Shown piece after piece: positions 55,098 through 64,000 of a DNA stretch of 64,000 nt (within the stretch, counting starts at the first letter, position 1; each line of letters begins with the position of its first letter). A program made the translations under genes and the position numbers. The notes below the pieces were generated by a model. That model was not told where the DNA came from. It searched no databases and worked only from the letters and a program-made list of their open reading frames with translations. This DNA comes from Branchiostoma lanceolatum (lineage: Eukaryota > Chordata > Leptocardii > Amphioxiformes > Branchiostomatidae): assembly GCF_035083965.1 (NCBI RefSeq), contig NC_089727.1:16444769-16508768 (forward strand). The letters are read 5' to 3'.

Positions 55098-55324
55098 TAG
55101 CATCCGTTGCAGGCTTCTCCCACCGGTGATTTTTCAACTTATCGGGCCAGACTCTTTGGCAGGGGGGCCGTATCTGCTTTGAGACCGTATCTGCTTGAGG
55201 CCCCGTATCTGCTTGGGATCCAAGGTAACAAGATACGGTCTCCAAGCAGATACGGTGCCCAGCCAAAGAATCTGGCCCGATAAGTTGAAAAATCGCCGGT
55301 GGGAGAAGCCTTCAACGGAGGCTA
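55098..55324. mobile_element. Foldback element with perfect 9-bp duplication
   Basis: The arms TAGCATCCGTTGCAGGCTTC and its complement run inward for ~75 bases through TTTTCAACTTATCGGGCCAG. The centre holds three or four copies of CCGTATCTGCTT. The flanks are an exact GGTCAAACA duplication (55089-55097 and 55325-55333). Confidence 0.9.
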
Positions 55325-55333
55325 GGTCAAACA

Positions 55334-56914
55334 GGTGTCCCGTTCCTTTCAAGACCTTATCACGGGACGGACGAGGAAGGATACAAACTGTCGATTCCAC
55401 AGTTATCATGTTTTACAAACAAGGTTCTAACATGACCTAAGACAAACAAACAAGGGAGTATCAAGCAAAATAACATTTTTTAGAATACTAACACATGTGT
55501 AAACTAGAGTTAAGTATTTGTGCTTCATATACTTCAGGTTTGATATGTTAGTTTAGCGATTATGGGGAATTTTTATAAATATTGAATTTTTCGTTTTATT
55601 TGATTTGAATGTGTGATAGTTGTGTGCCGATTTGTTAAAAATAGACGCTAGCGACCCCAAAAACACCCCTCCCAATGAAATGGTATGGCTAGCCTGTAAA
55701 GTCACAAAATCAAGATGGCGGCCACCACACATGCCAACGGATCCAACAAAGGTTTTGCTACGCAAACCTGTAAAAAGGAAGACACGACACAAATGTATAC
55801 AGACGTGTAAGACAATTTACTCAGCGAGATTGTGCACTTTCATAGCACCAAATTACATTTGACTGGGTATGTGTATATCAAACCAAAACACAGTAAGGAG
55901 TGCATTAACTACAAAAACACAAATATAAGTGTATAGTATACAATGTAATATGGATACATGTATGGCAAGTTACAACTACAACTTCTACTGTGCATTAAGA
56001 ATGCTTCTCCTTTATATGAAATTCTGAAATGTGTGACAGGCCGTGATATAACTTTCTCTTTATCAAATACAATGCCCAAGCTAAGGAAGCACAATATGCA
56101 TTTCTATATTTGTGTTGTACTTCAGACTAAATAGTACTCATTTAGTTGACAACAACAAAAATGTCATATTGTTACTATGACATTGTGACATACCTTTAAC
56201 AAGTACATTAAATAAGTACTTTTTTTTCTTCCAGAGGAAACTGAACGGTCTGTCATTTCTACATTAAGTTACAGCTCCAAATTTATGAAAACGATAAATT
56301 TGAGTGATATTCATTTTGCCATCCCTATACTAACTGTTCTCAAAGGTTCTTCTTAAAGCTTATAATACAGTAAAGGAGAGAGAGAGATTAGAGGGAACAA
56401 TATTGATTTGAAGGTCACTTCAACAATCTTATCCATACAGTGACACATCTTTATACAAGTGTAACTTGAACATCATGTCATATCTACAGGTGTCTAAAAT
56501 GGTACAAAACAAGACTCACAATTTCATTATCAACTTTGGCCTAGTTTGAAATGCTGAGATTGTAGGCATGTAGTTGGAGAAGTGTATACCACTGTACATC
56601 TAAGATTCTAAAATGGTAAAAAACTACAAAAGTTAAGAACTATTATCCTTTATCAAATTTAGACAACTTTACAATGCATCATGATCATGAGGCTTAAGCC
56701 ATTTTGCTTTAAAAAGTCTTCCGTTAAAAAATCCCCCAAATTTTGTCCCTTAACTATATTGTAAAATGTCTTAAAAACCCAGATAATGTACAGGTTGTGC
56801 TAAAAATTGTGATATTTCAGCTCACTTCGTTTTACTTAACTACAAAAGTATGCAGTGCTTAAATTGTTGCCCCTGTATGTATAACTGAAGGCACAGGATT
56901 TAACTGTAAAAAAT
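55334..56914. other. Intergenic, A/T-rich, no gene recognised
   Basis: No domain, splice or RNA signal that I can support on either strand. Confidence 0.45.
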
Positions 56915-57075
56915 TACTCTCCAAGCAGAGGTCGGGCTTTGGCTGGTTTTTGACATGTTTTTAGGTGTTTTGTCGGGATTTCTATTTTGTTTTTTTTCTG
57001 TCGCCAGTGGACAAAATAGAAAGCCAGACAAAACGCCTTGACACATCAAAAACCTCTGCTTGGCCTCGGAGAGTA
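56915..57075. mobile_element. Foldback MITE, TACTCTCCAAGCAGAG family, eroded
   Basis: The left arm TACTCTCCAAGCAGAGGTCG faces a right arm ending CCTCTGCTTGG(CCTC)GGAGAGTA, with a 4-base insertion in the terminus. The inner GTCGGGATTTCTATTTTG pairs with CAAAATAGAAAGCCAGAC. No clear target duplication remains, so this is the oldest-looking copy. Confidence 0.75.
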
Positions 57076-57980
57076 ATATTTCATAGTTTCAGAAAACATG
57101 CGTCAATCTTATGTCTACTTTAAAGTACAAACTTGTAATATTTTCTGTATCAAATGTGGACAAAAACAGTTCCTATTGCTCACTATGCATTGCAATGCTT
57201 CAGTAACTGTTGTAAATGACATGGTCAACTCCCCCCCCCCCTTTAACCAACTAGCACAAGTGTCATTGATTGTTCATGCATAATACCAAAACTTTTTACT
57301 ATTCAGAAATATTAGATTTGAAAAACAAAACATCAACAGATAAAATCATACTACGACGGTTTAAAATCAAAACAAAGGTTGTTTCTAAGCTTGTCTACTC
57401 AATTAATTCTAGGGACAATAACTGCAACATATATTTTTCAGCTTATAATACAATAACCATAATATTGTAAATACTGACTAAAAACTACAAAGAGCACTTT
57501 TGGCACTGAAATGATGCGAACAATGGCTTTCGTATTATGTAAGAAAGATTAAACTATAAAACATTAAATGACATTTACAAATAACTAGAATATATGTTTG
57601 AGAATGTGGTTGTGGGGGCTATAAAGCTTAGTCTACACTTATTTGTGACGTTTCTCCCAAATGTCCTAAATTCTTGAAGATCAAGAAACTGTGAACATTC
57701 TCTACACATCATAAAATGCATGTACATGGATCGAGTAAAAACACGAGCTGACAATTTTAGCTTGGAGCAGATTAAAAACACACCGTAATGGGTCAGATGG
57801 TTCAAAAGGCACTACTTGGCCAAGTGTTTTACATCATTACTTGGATGTAAAGTCATCAAAGGATAAAATCTAAGGCAGAATAGCAGAAAACCACATATAG
57901 AGAGTTTAAAGTTAAAATCACTTTAACTTGATGCAATGTAAATACATGTTAATAGAATGAGAAGCATTTTTCTCTTCCTC
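57076..57980. other. Intergenic, no gene recognised
   Basis: A/T-rich sequence with a short poly-C run at about 57231-57241. Nothing else supportable. Part may be 3' UTR of the minus-strand sarcoglycan gene. Confidence 0.4.
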
Positions 57981-58201
57981 TAGCCTGTACCAGGCCCCAG
58001 AGGCGGCTCGAAAGAGTAGAAATTGACCAAATAGACGGATAACATGCAACAAGAGTTAGTCTGCTATAGGGGTACAGTTTGACGCTCTGAATGGCATATT
58101 GGACCCTCTCTCCGTAGCCGACTTCCTTAGCATATACTATTCACTCTATTTGGCCAATTTCTATTATTTTTCCAGCCATCCGCGAGGCCTGGTAGAGGCT
58201 A
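57981..58201. mobile_element. Foldback MITE next to the sarcoglycan stop codon
   Basis: The arms are TAGCCTGTACCAGGCCCC and GAGGCCTGGTAGAGGCTA, with inner AGTAGAAATTGACC / GGCCAATTTCTATT. The flanks are CTCTTCCTC (57972-57980) and CTCTTCCGC (58202-58210), a 9-bp duplication with one mismatch. The duplication ends two bases before the minus-strand stop codon (58215-58213), so the element lies in the 3' UTR, directly after the stop. Confidence 0.87.
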
Positions 58202-58212
58202 CTCTTCCGCCA

Positions 58213-61200
58213 CTAGCTGCAGATTCCAGCGTTCACTTCGCAGCCGGATGTCGGAACGGCGAGGAAGAGTTTCCCGTCGGGACACGTGCAGAGTTCGTAG
58301 ACGTTGTTCAGCTGTTGACCCGATCCGAGCGGCCTGCTCTCCGGGATGTTCTGTAGGTGGATGTTACCAGCATCCAACACAATCTTGGAGGGGGAAGGAA
58401 AAGGGAAATTTGAAAAATCTATAAAAAAAGGACCCAGTATATACGCAGCATATTTCTCAATACCGTACGACTGAAATCTATGGAAGCAGCAGAAGCCTGT
58501 GTGATAACCTAAAATATCACCCGGTCCAGAACATTCGTATCAAACATTATCACGACACAGGTATGACATAACGTATAACATACTGTAAACACAGTCAAAC
58601 CTGTACTACAAGTGACCACCTCAACATAAGGACCCACTATTGTATCGATAATATACAGGGCTCAAAATGCTTTTTCTGCATACCTGTATTGGTGCAGGTA
58701 ACATTGAAAATTACCGGCAGTCCGGCACCATACAAATTTTATTTGTACCTTCACCTCTGTGAAATTCGGAAGTAGGCATCACAATGGAAACTGTTTAGAA
58801 ACCATTGCCATTATTTCTTTTACACTTCATGTAGATACAAATGTAGGTGGTAACAGTCAATGCAGCAAATAAGAATCAACATGCACTATAGACCCAGTAC
58901 ATGGCCCAGTGCTGGCAGACATCAGAAATACGTATGTACATACACAACTCTACCTGTGCTAACCTGCATATGCATGTGGTATTTCCTGTCGTATAATGTA
59001 AATACCATATATCTATAGTGGTCTAAGATGGAACTTTTGGAGCAATGTTTCGAACTGTGGAAATAGAACAAGTACCTTTCCCTGGCTGGACGTGAGTTTG
59101 AGGTCGGTACGACAGGTCGTGGAGAAACCTCCCCCCTCTGCCTCCATGGTTACCCCCTCGGGAGCCTCCACATACAGGGACCTGGTGGTCGACTCTAGCC
59201 TAGCAGAAGGTTAAAGGTCAGTGACAAAATTAGACTTTCACAGGAGAGGTGTATTTGTCATAGCTGAAACCTACAGCTGCAGTACTTCACTGCACCAACA
59301 GGAGGCAGTGTTTGAGAATGCTAACTACTAGTATATGTATGTCATAAAACAGTTACTAGCCATTTGTCTACGTAAAACATAAAGTTAATACTTACTTAAG
59401 GGGTTCAAACGGTTCTGCTCTAACATGTGGGGTCTGCACTGAGCCTGCAAAGACTGCCCCTTGCTCTCCTGTAAAAAAAACAATTAGAGAAATAGTAAGT
59501 ATCTGTTTGACAACAAAAACTGTGTTTTTACCTTCATTGGCAAAGGCTTTATACATGTGAAATAGATAATATTCTGTACTTGACAAAATGTGCTTGAAAA
59601 AAGAAGCTTCAAGACTTCAAGTGGGGTCGTGTGGCGCAACGGCAACGTGTTCCGCTCAGAACCAAGGGGTCCCGGGTTCGAATCCTGCCGTGTCACCGAT
59701 CTTGCGCCCTTAGGAAAGGCACTTTACACGACTTTCCCAACATGCCAAAATGGTCATCATCATGACCATGGGCATTAAAGGCAAGAAAGAAAGACCGATT
59801 GAAAAATTGGCAGGACGAAATAGAAAGTATGGCCCAGCCAGTAACTCACCTGTGACTCTGAGTCTGTCAGCTCCTACCACCACTTCATTGGTGTCAGCAT
59901 AGAACAGCATCTTTCCATTGTTATCATCCACTTGAAACTGGTCATTTGTGGCAACCACGTCATTGGCACCTAGCAAAAACATCACAAAATATGTCAGCTC
60001 TATCATACCATGAATTTTCGTTGTGAAATGTACATGTTTCTGTTTAAAACATAGCTAAATCCAATTTTTTTTTGGAGAGATTTAGAATAAATTTTTTGTG
60101 TGACGTCAAAAGAATTACAATCACACAAAAATCAATACGAAGTCCAAGTTCTAAAGAAAGGTACACAGACATCCATGAATAGTTTCATCAGGTTGGTAAG
60201 TCACTGAATAAAAGTGACTCTTTTTACACAACCAAGAGATTGATGAAATAGATGATAATCGTTGCATTGTTTTTTGATCGATAGTTGTGTATGTGTTACA
60301 CTTCTGTACATTTGGGACTGCATAGTGATGTCATCCCCTGTGATTGTACATATGTAAATACTTTGCGTTTGGGATTGCATCCCATGCATTGCTATGTGAA
60401 CCAGTCAGAATTGCCTTGGAGAAGTTGACAGATGGTCACCGAAACGTTGGTGGAATAAATCTCTAAGACTTGGTTGTGTAACTAGAATGGCAACATTTTC
60501 GGGAAAATGCAGAATATTCCCCTCCCATTACCTACACCTCAAATATGACGTCCTTAGCATTGACTGTAAGGATATGACGAAGTTTCTGCATAAATTATGC
60601 AAAGTAGGTCGGCATTAGCATAATTTATGGCCAGGTGTGTTCGGCCTTTCCTAAAGGTACCTACATCTCAAATATGACATCCGTAGCTTTTATGGTTAGG
60701 GATATGCATAAATTATGCATAATGCACTCATTAGCATAATTTATGGCCAGGTTTTCTGACCTTTCCTAAAGGTACCTGCATCTCATCCGTAGCCTTTACA
60801 GTAAGGGAAAAACAAGTTCATGCATAAATTATGCAAATGAGGTCTGCATTAGCATAATTTATGTACAGGTGTGTTCACCTCTCCTAAAGGTACCTACATC
60901 TGAAATATGCCATCCGTAGTCTTTATGGTAAGGGATATACATACATTATGCAAATGAGGTCTGCATTAGCATAATTTATGTACAGGTGTGTTGACCTCTC
61001 TTTAAGGTACCTACATCTGAAATATGCCATCCGTAGTCTTTACGGTAAGGGATATACATACATTATGCAAATGAGGTCCTCATTAGCATAATTTATGTCC
61101 AGGTGTGTTCACCTGTCCTAAATATACCTACATCTCAAATATGACATCTGTAGCTTTTACGGTAAGGGAAATACAGGTTTTTGCATAAATTATGCAAATG

Positions 61201-62626
61201 AGGTCCTCATTAGCATAATTTATGTCCAGGTGTGTTCACCTGTCCTAAATATACCTACATCTCAAATATGACATCTGTAGCTTTTACGGTAAGGGAAATA
61301 CACGTTTCTGCATAAATTATGCAAATGAGGTCCTCATTAGCATAATTCATGGTCAGGTGTGTTTACCTTTCCTAAATTTATCTACATCTCAAATATGACA
61401 TCTGCAGCTTTTACTGTAAACGCAATACAAGTTTTTGCATAAATTATGCAAATGATGTCCTCATTAGCATAATTTATGTCCAGGTGTGTTCACCTCTCTG
61501 TAAGGTACCTACATCTGAAATATGCCATCCGTAGTCTTTACGGTAAGGGATATACATACATTATGCAAATGAGGTCCTCATTAGCATAATTTATGTCCAG
61601 GTGTGTTCACCTGTCCTAAATATACCTACATCTCAAATATGACATCTGTAGCTTTTACGGTAAGGGAAATACACGTTTCTGCATAAATTATGCAAATGAG
61701 GTCCTCATTAGCATAATTTATGTCCAGGTGTGTTCACCTGTCCTAAATATACCTACATCTCAAATATGACATCTGTAGCTTTTACGGTAAGGGAAATACA
61801 CGTTTCTGCATAAATTATGCAAATGAGGTCCTCATTAGCATAATTCATGGTCAGGTGTGTTTACCTTTCCTAAATTTATCTACATCTCAAATATGACATC
61901 TGCAGCTTTTACTGTAAACGCAATACAAGTTTTTGCATAAATTATGCAAATGAGGTCCTCATTAGCATAATTTATGTCCAGGTGTGTTCACCTGTCCTAA
62001 ATATACCTACATCTCAAATATGACATCTGTAGCTTTTACGGTAAGGGAAATACACGTTTCTGCATAAATTATGCAAATGAGGTCCTCATTAGCATAATTC
62101 ATGGTCAGGTGTGTTTACCTTTCCTAAATTTATCTACATCTCAAATATGACATCTGCAGCTTTTACTGTAAACGCAATACAAGTTTTTGCATAAATTATG
62201 CAAATGATGTCCTCATTAGCATAATTTATTGTCAGGTGTATTCACCTTTCCTATAGGTACCTACATCTCAAATATAACATCCGTACATTGTAACATAAGG
62301 TACATATAACTTGCTGCAATACCATTAGTAGAGCTACCACCGCACATCTACTTGGTTTTTGGCAGAAGAAGAAGAAGAAAGAAGAAGAAAGAAGAAGAAG
62401 AACAGGCAAGCAAAAACAGTATATCCCCCTTCCCACTGGAAGGGGAATATAAAAAGACTCTTTTTTTATTCAAGGTACAGACATGTTTTACTAAAACAAA
62501 TATGTATGACCATAATATCATAGATGTGTTGTTCTTACCCACAACCAGTCTGCCAGTCACATCCCCATTCTGGTTCCTGGCATTCATGGTCACATTTCTG
62601 GCCGACTCCAGGACTAGAGGTTGGTT
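58213..62626 (-). CDS. SGCD: Sarcoglycan (gamma/delta/zeta type), C-terminal exons
   Basis: Five exons on the minus strand: 62626-62539, 59969-59850, 59468-59396, 59199-59076 and 58383-58213 (TAG). Phases join into 191 aa, about the last two thirds of a ~290-aa protein. Sarcoglycans are single-pass type II components of the muscle dystrophin-glycoprotein complex. Matching phrases are ESARNVTMNARN, NGKMLFYADTNEVVVGADRL, VQTPHVRAEPFEPL, ESTTRSLYVEAPEGV, FSTTCRTDLKLTS and the C-terminal cysteine cluster ELCTCPDGKLFLAV...CEVNAGICS. Vertebrate gamma, delta and zeta forms arose from one ancestor, so the symbol marks the group rather than one paralogue. N-terminal and membrane-anchor exons are not found in 62627-64000 and must lie beyond the right edge. 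One intron holds a satellite array. Confidence 0.93.
59625..59752 (+). repeat. tRNA-derived SINE
   Basis: A box TGGCGCAACGGCAACG and B box GGGTTCGAATCC lie with tRNA spacing, followed by the tail TTGCGCCCTTAGGAAAGGCA and CTTTACACGACTTTCCC. The same tail, diverged, is in the minus-strand copies at 16718, 33478 and 35545. It lies in a sarcoglycan intron. Intact boxes make Pol III transcription possible, but the tail and flanks mark it as a SINE, not a tRNA gene. Confidence 0.75.
60531..62285. repeat. Satellite-like array, ~127-bp units, in sarcoglycan intron
   Basis: About 14 tandem units of mostly 126-127 bases (some 115-120), each with CCTACATCTCAAATATGACA, a TTTACGGTAAGGGAAATACA block, TGCATAAATTATGCAAATGA and TCATTAGCATAATTTATG. 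Twelve units carry an exact TTATGCAAATGA, which includes the ATGCAAAT octamer. Later units repeat in a two- or three-unit pattern, showing recent segmental amplification. Diverged single units are scattered in introns of genes A and B. Confidence 0.92.
62360..62403. repeat. (GAA)n repeat
   Basis: GAA/AGAA units in the sarcoglycan intron just left of the exon at 62539. Confidence 0.9.
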
Positions 62627-64000
62627 CTGTAAGGTAAGGGCGACATACATGTATGATGTTTCAAATTCTTCAGACAATTTTCTACCAGATTTTGTAGAAA
62701 AATTACTTTAAGTACCGTATCATTATAACTAGCCTGATTTCAATCAAGCCTCCTGTAACGGCTTGCTACCCTGTAACCGCCTTGCCGACGCGGGGAGGGG
62801 ACAGAAACCCCTGGACAGCTGGAGTTTGTGTTATACAGACTACAGTATAACTATCTACCCTCAGTAACTCCCTTCCACATTGTATGCAGGGCTGTCTCCA
62901 GGAACCGCCCTTATTCTCTCTCTTCTCTCTCTCTCTCTCTCTCTCTCTATCCAATTTAACGTCTTTTGTTCCCCATCATCTGGGGGTTAGACGTGCTTGC
63001 ACATGGATGGGGAAGCCCCAGAACTCCTCATCAAGTGCAAGTCCTTTTTTGTAGCAAGAGTTTTTACGGCTGGATGCCCTTCCTAAGGCCAACCCAAACC
63101 CTACTGCTGGGCTTAGGACATGGGAAATGTGTGCCTTCCCAAAGGGCACAACGTCTGGGTGCATGTCCCAGAATAGAAATCTGCTTGTTGGGACGGACAA
63201 AAATTTCACCCCTTCTGACCAAAAAAATAAAAATGTATTATTGAGATTAAAATGACAAATTTAACAATGGAAATTAACAACATGGGTTTCAAAACAATGA
63301 GATGGAGAGAAAAAAAATCAAAGTTGAAGACTAGCCATTCAGAATCCGTCTTTCACTTGTGCCTGCCGATGCTAAATCCTGTTTTATCAGAACAGGGTTT
63401 ACGCTAACGCCTTATATCCTGGCAACTTGAGCTCCTACTGGCGTCATTCTGCCCCTTATCAACTCTGCCTAACATACTATGCGGTACAAACGACAGCCAG
63501 ACATTACAAAATTCTCACGCCAGGCTTCTCTTTCACCCCTTTAAAAATAAATGCAGGTCTTTAGTTGCTTCTGAAAGTTACACAGGCCATGTCTTTGACT
63601 AACGTCTATTTTCTTGGAACAAATTGAGGAGCATCCCTGAAGGAAACTTGGCACATGAACTTGTAAACTTCCAACAGAGGTGAATTTATAGTTTAAACCC
63701 TTCAATCTGCTACTGTAGGATGTTTAGATAACCCTAAAACTAGTCAGAATACCATAGCTAGCCGTTTCAGCATTCAATATTGGAACATGATAGAAATGGA
63801 TCCACGTAAAGTGACAAGCCTTTGACCTACATACTTCATATGACATGCCTTCCAGAGAATATCAGAAAATGTTGTGATTGAACTGCATTCTTTGCCCTGA
63901 CAGCTGTGATACCAGCTTAGCTAAAAAATGCCAGACTCTAGATACAGTTGCAAGAACACATTCAAGATAACTCTGTGTGGGTGTCTAATTTGGACCCCAC
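62627..64000. other. Sarcoglycan intron and repeat remnants to window edge
   Basis: This contains a (CT)n tract (about 62915-62948). A repeat at about 62960-63200 has the block CCCAAAGGGCACAACGTCTG and a CATGTCCCAGAAT segment related to the SINE tails. I looked on the minus strand for the sarcoglycan membrane-anchor exon and did not find it. Nothing else is supportable. Confidence 0.45.

Noticed and set aside
59625-59697. Possible functional tRNA gene
   Set aside because: Both internal promoter boxes are present, but the acceptor and anticodon stems do not pair well, and the tail is shared with SINE copies elsewhere in the window.
60531-62285. CRISPR-like array
   Set aside because: Units are 115-127 bp and similar throughout, with no unique spacers, in a eukaryotic intron. 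It is a satellite.

Overview
The window looks like invertebrate-chordate nuclear DNA, most likely a lancelet (Branchiostoma). This is an inference from short-intron genes, chordate-type families (cytosolic sulfotransferase, gamma/delta/zeta-type sarcoglycan, kringle and C-type lectin modules) and dense foldback elements and tRNA-derived SINEs. No database search was possible. All gene models were built by eye from splice sites, reading phase and protein motifs.

Layout. 0-4 kb: repeats plus one probable RING-finger exon on the minus strand. 4-14 kb: a tandem duplication carrying two complete six-exon cytosolic sulfotransferase genes on the plus strand (7143-9440 and 11611-13961, 287 aa each). 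The upstream flank is duplicated too, and the two copies differ by a DNA transposon (4840-5934) and by how much of a LINE tail remains. 14-46 kb: a second, larger tandem duplication with two paralogous plus-strand genes. Gene A (16007-27593) reads as one frame of 1007 aa: acidic N-terminal tail, single membrane anchor, stalk, half EGF, sixteen 37-residue EGF modules, kringle, C-type lectin domain. Gene B (core 36994-44574) has the same plan with only three full EGF modules and several eroded EGF exons. Upstream of B lie three copies of the acidic N-terminal exon (31200-31466, 33014-33251, 35130-35346). Each ends in the splice phase that B's membrane exon accepts, and each carries an acidic-cluster YxxL motif like the hemITAM of vertebrate type II lectin receptors. 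Gene A's copy has lost that motif by an in-frame deletion. 47.7-51.3 kb: a six-exon minus-strand gene for a 313-aa protein with two PPPY motifs and a C-terminal acidic dileucine, not recognised. 51.4-58 kb: intergenic, with several foldback elements. 58.2-62.6 kb: the last five coding exons of a sarcoglycan gene on the minus strand, with a satellite-like array in one intron; its first exons lie beyond the window.

Running through all of this is a set of foldback elements with TA...TA ends and 9-bp target duplications (Mutator-like inferred). Several can be compared with an empty site in the paralogous copy. Other repeats include LINE fragments, tRNA-like SINEs, an interstitial TTAGGG tract, a 21-bp minisatellite, and a ~127-bp satellite with an octamer motif.

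The most interesting object is the A/B receptor pair: a type II membrane lectin with EGF, kringle and lectin modules, and multiple interchangeable-looking signalling-tail exons.
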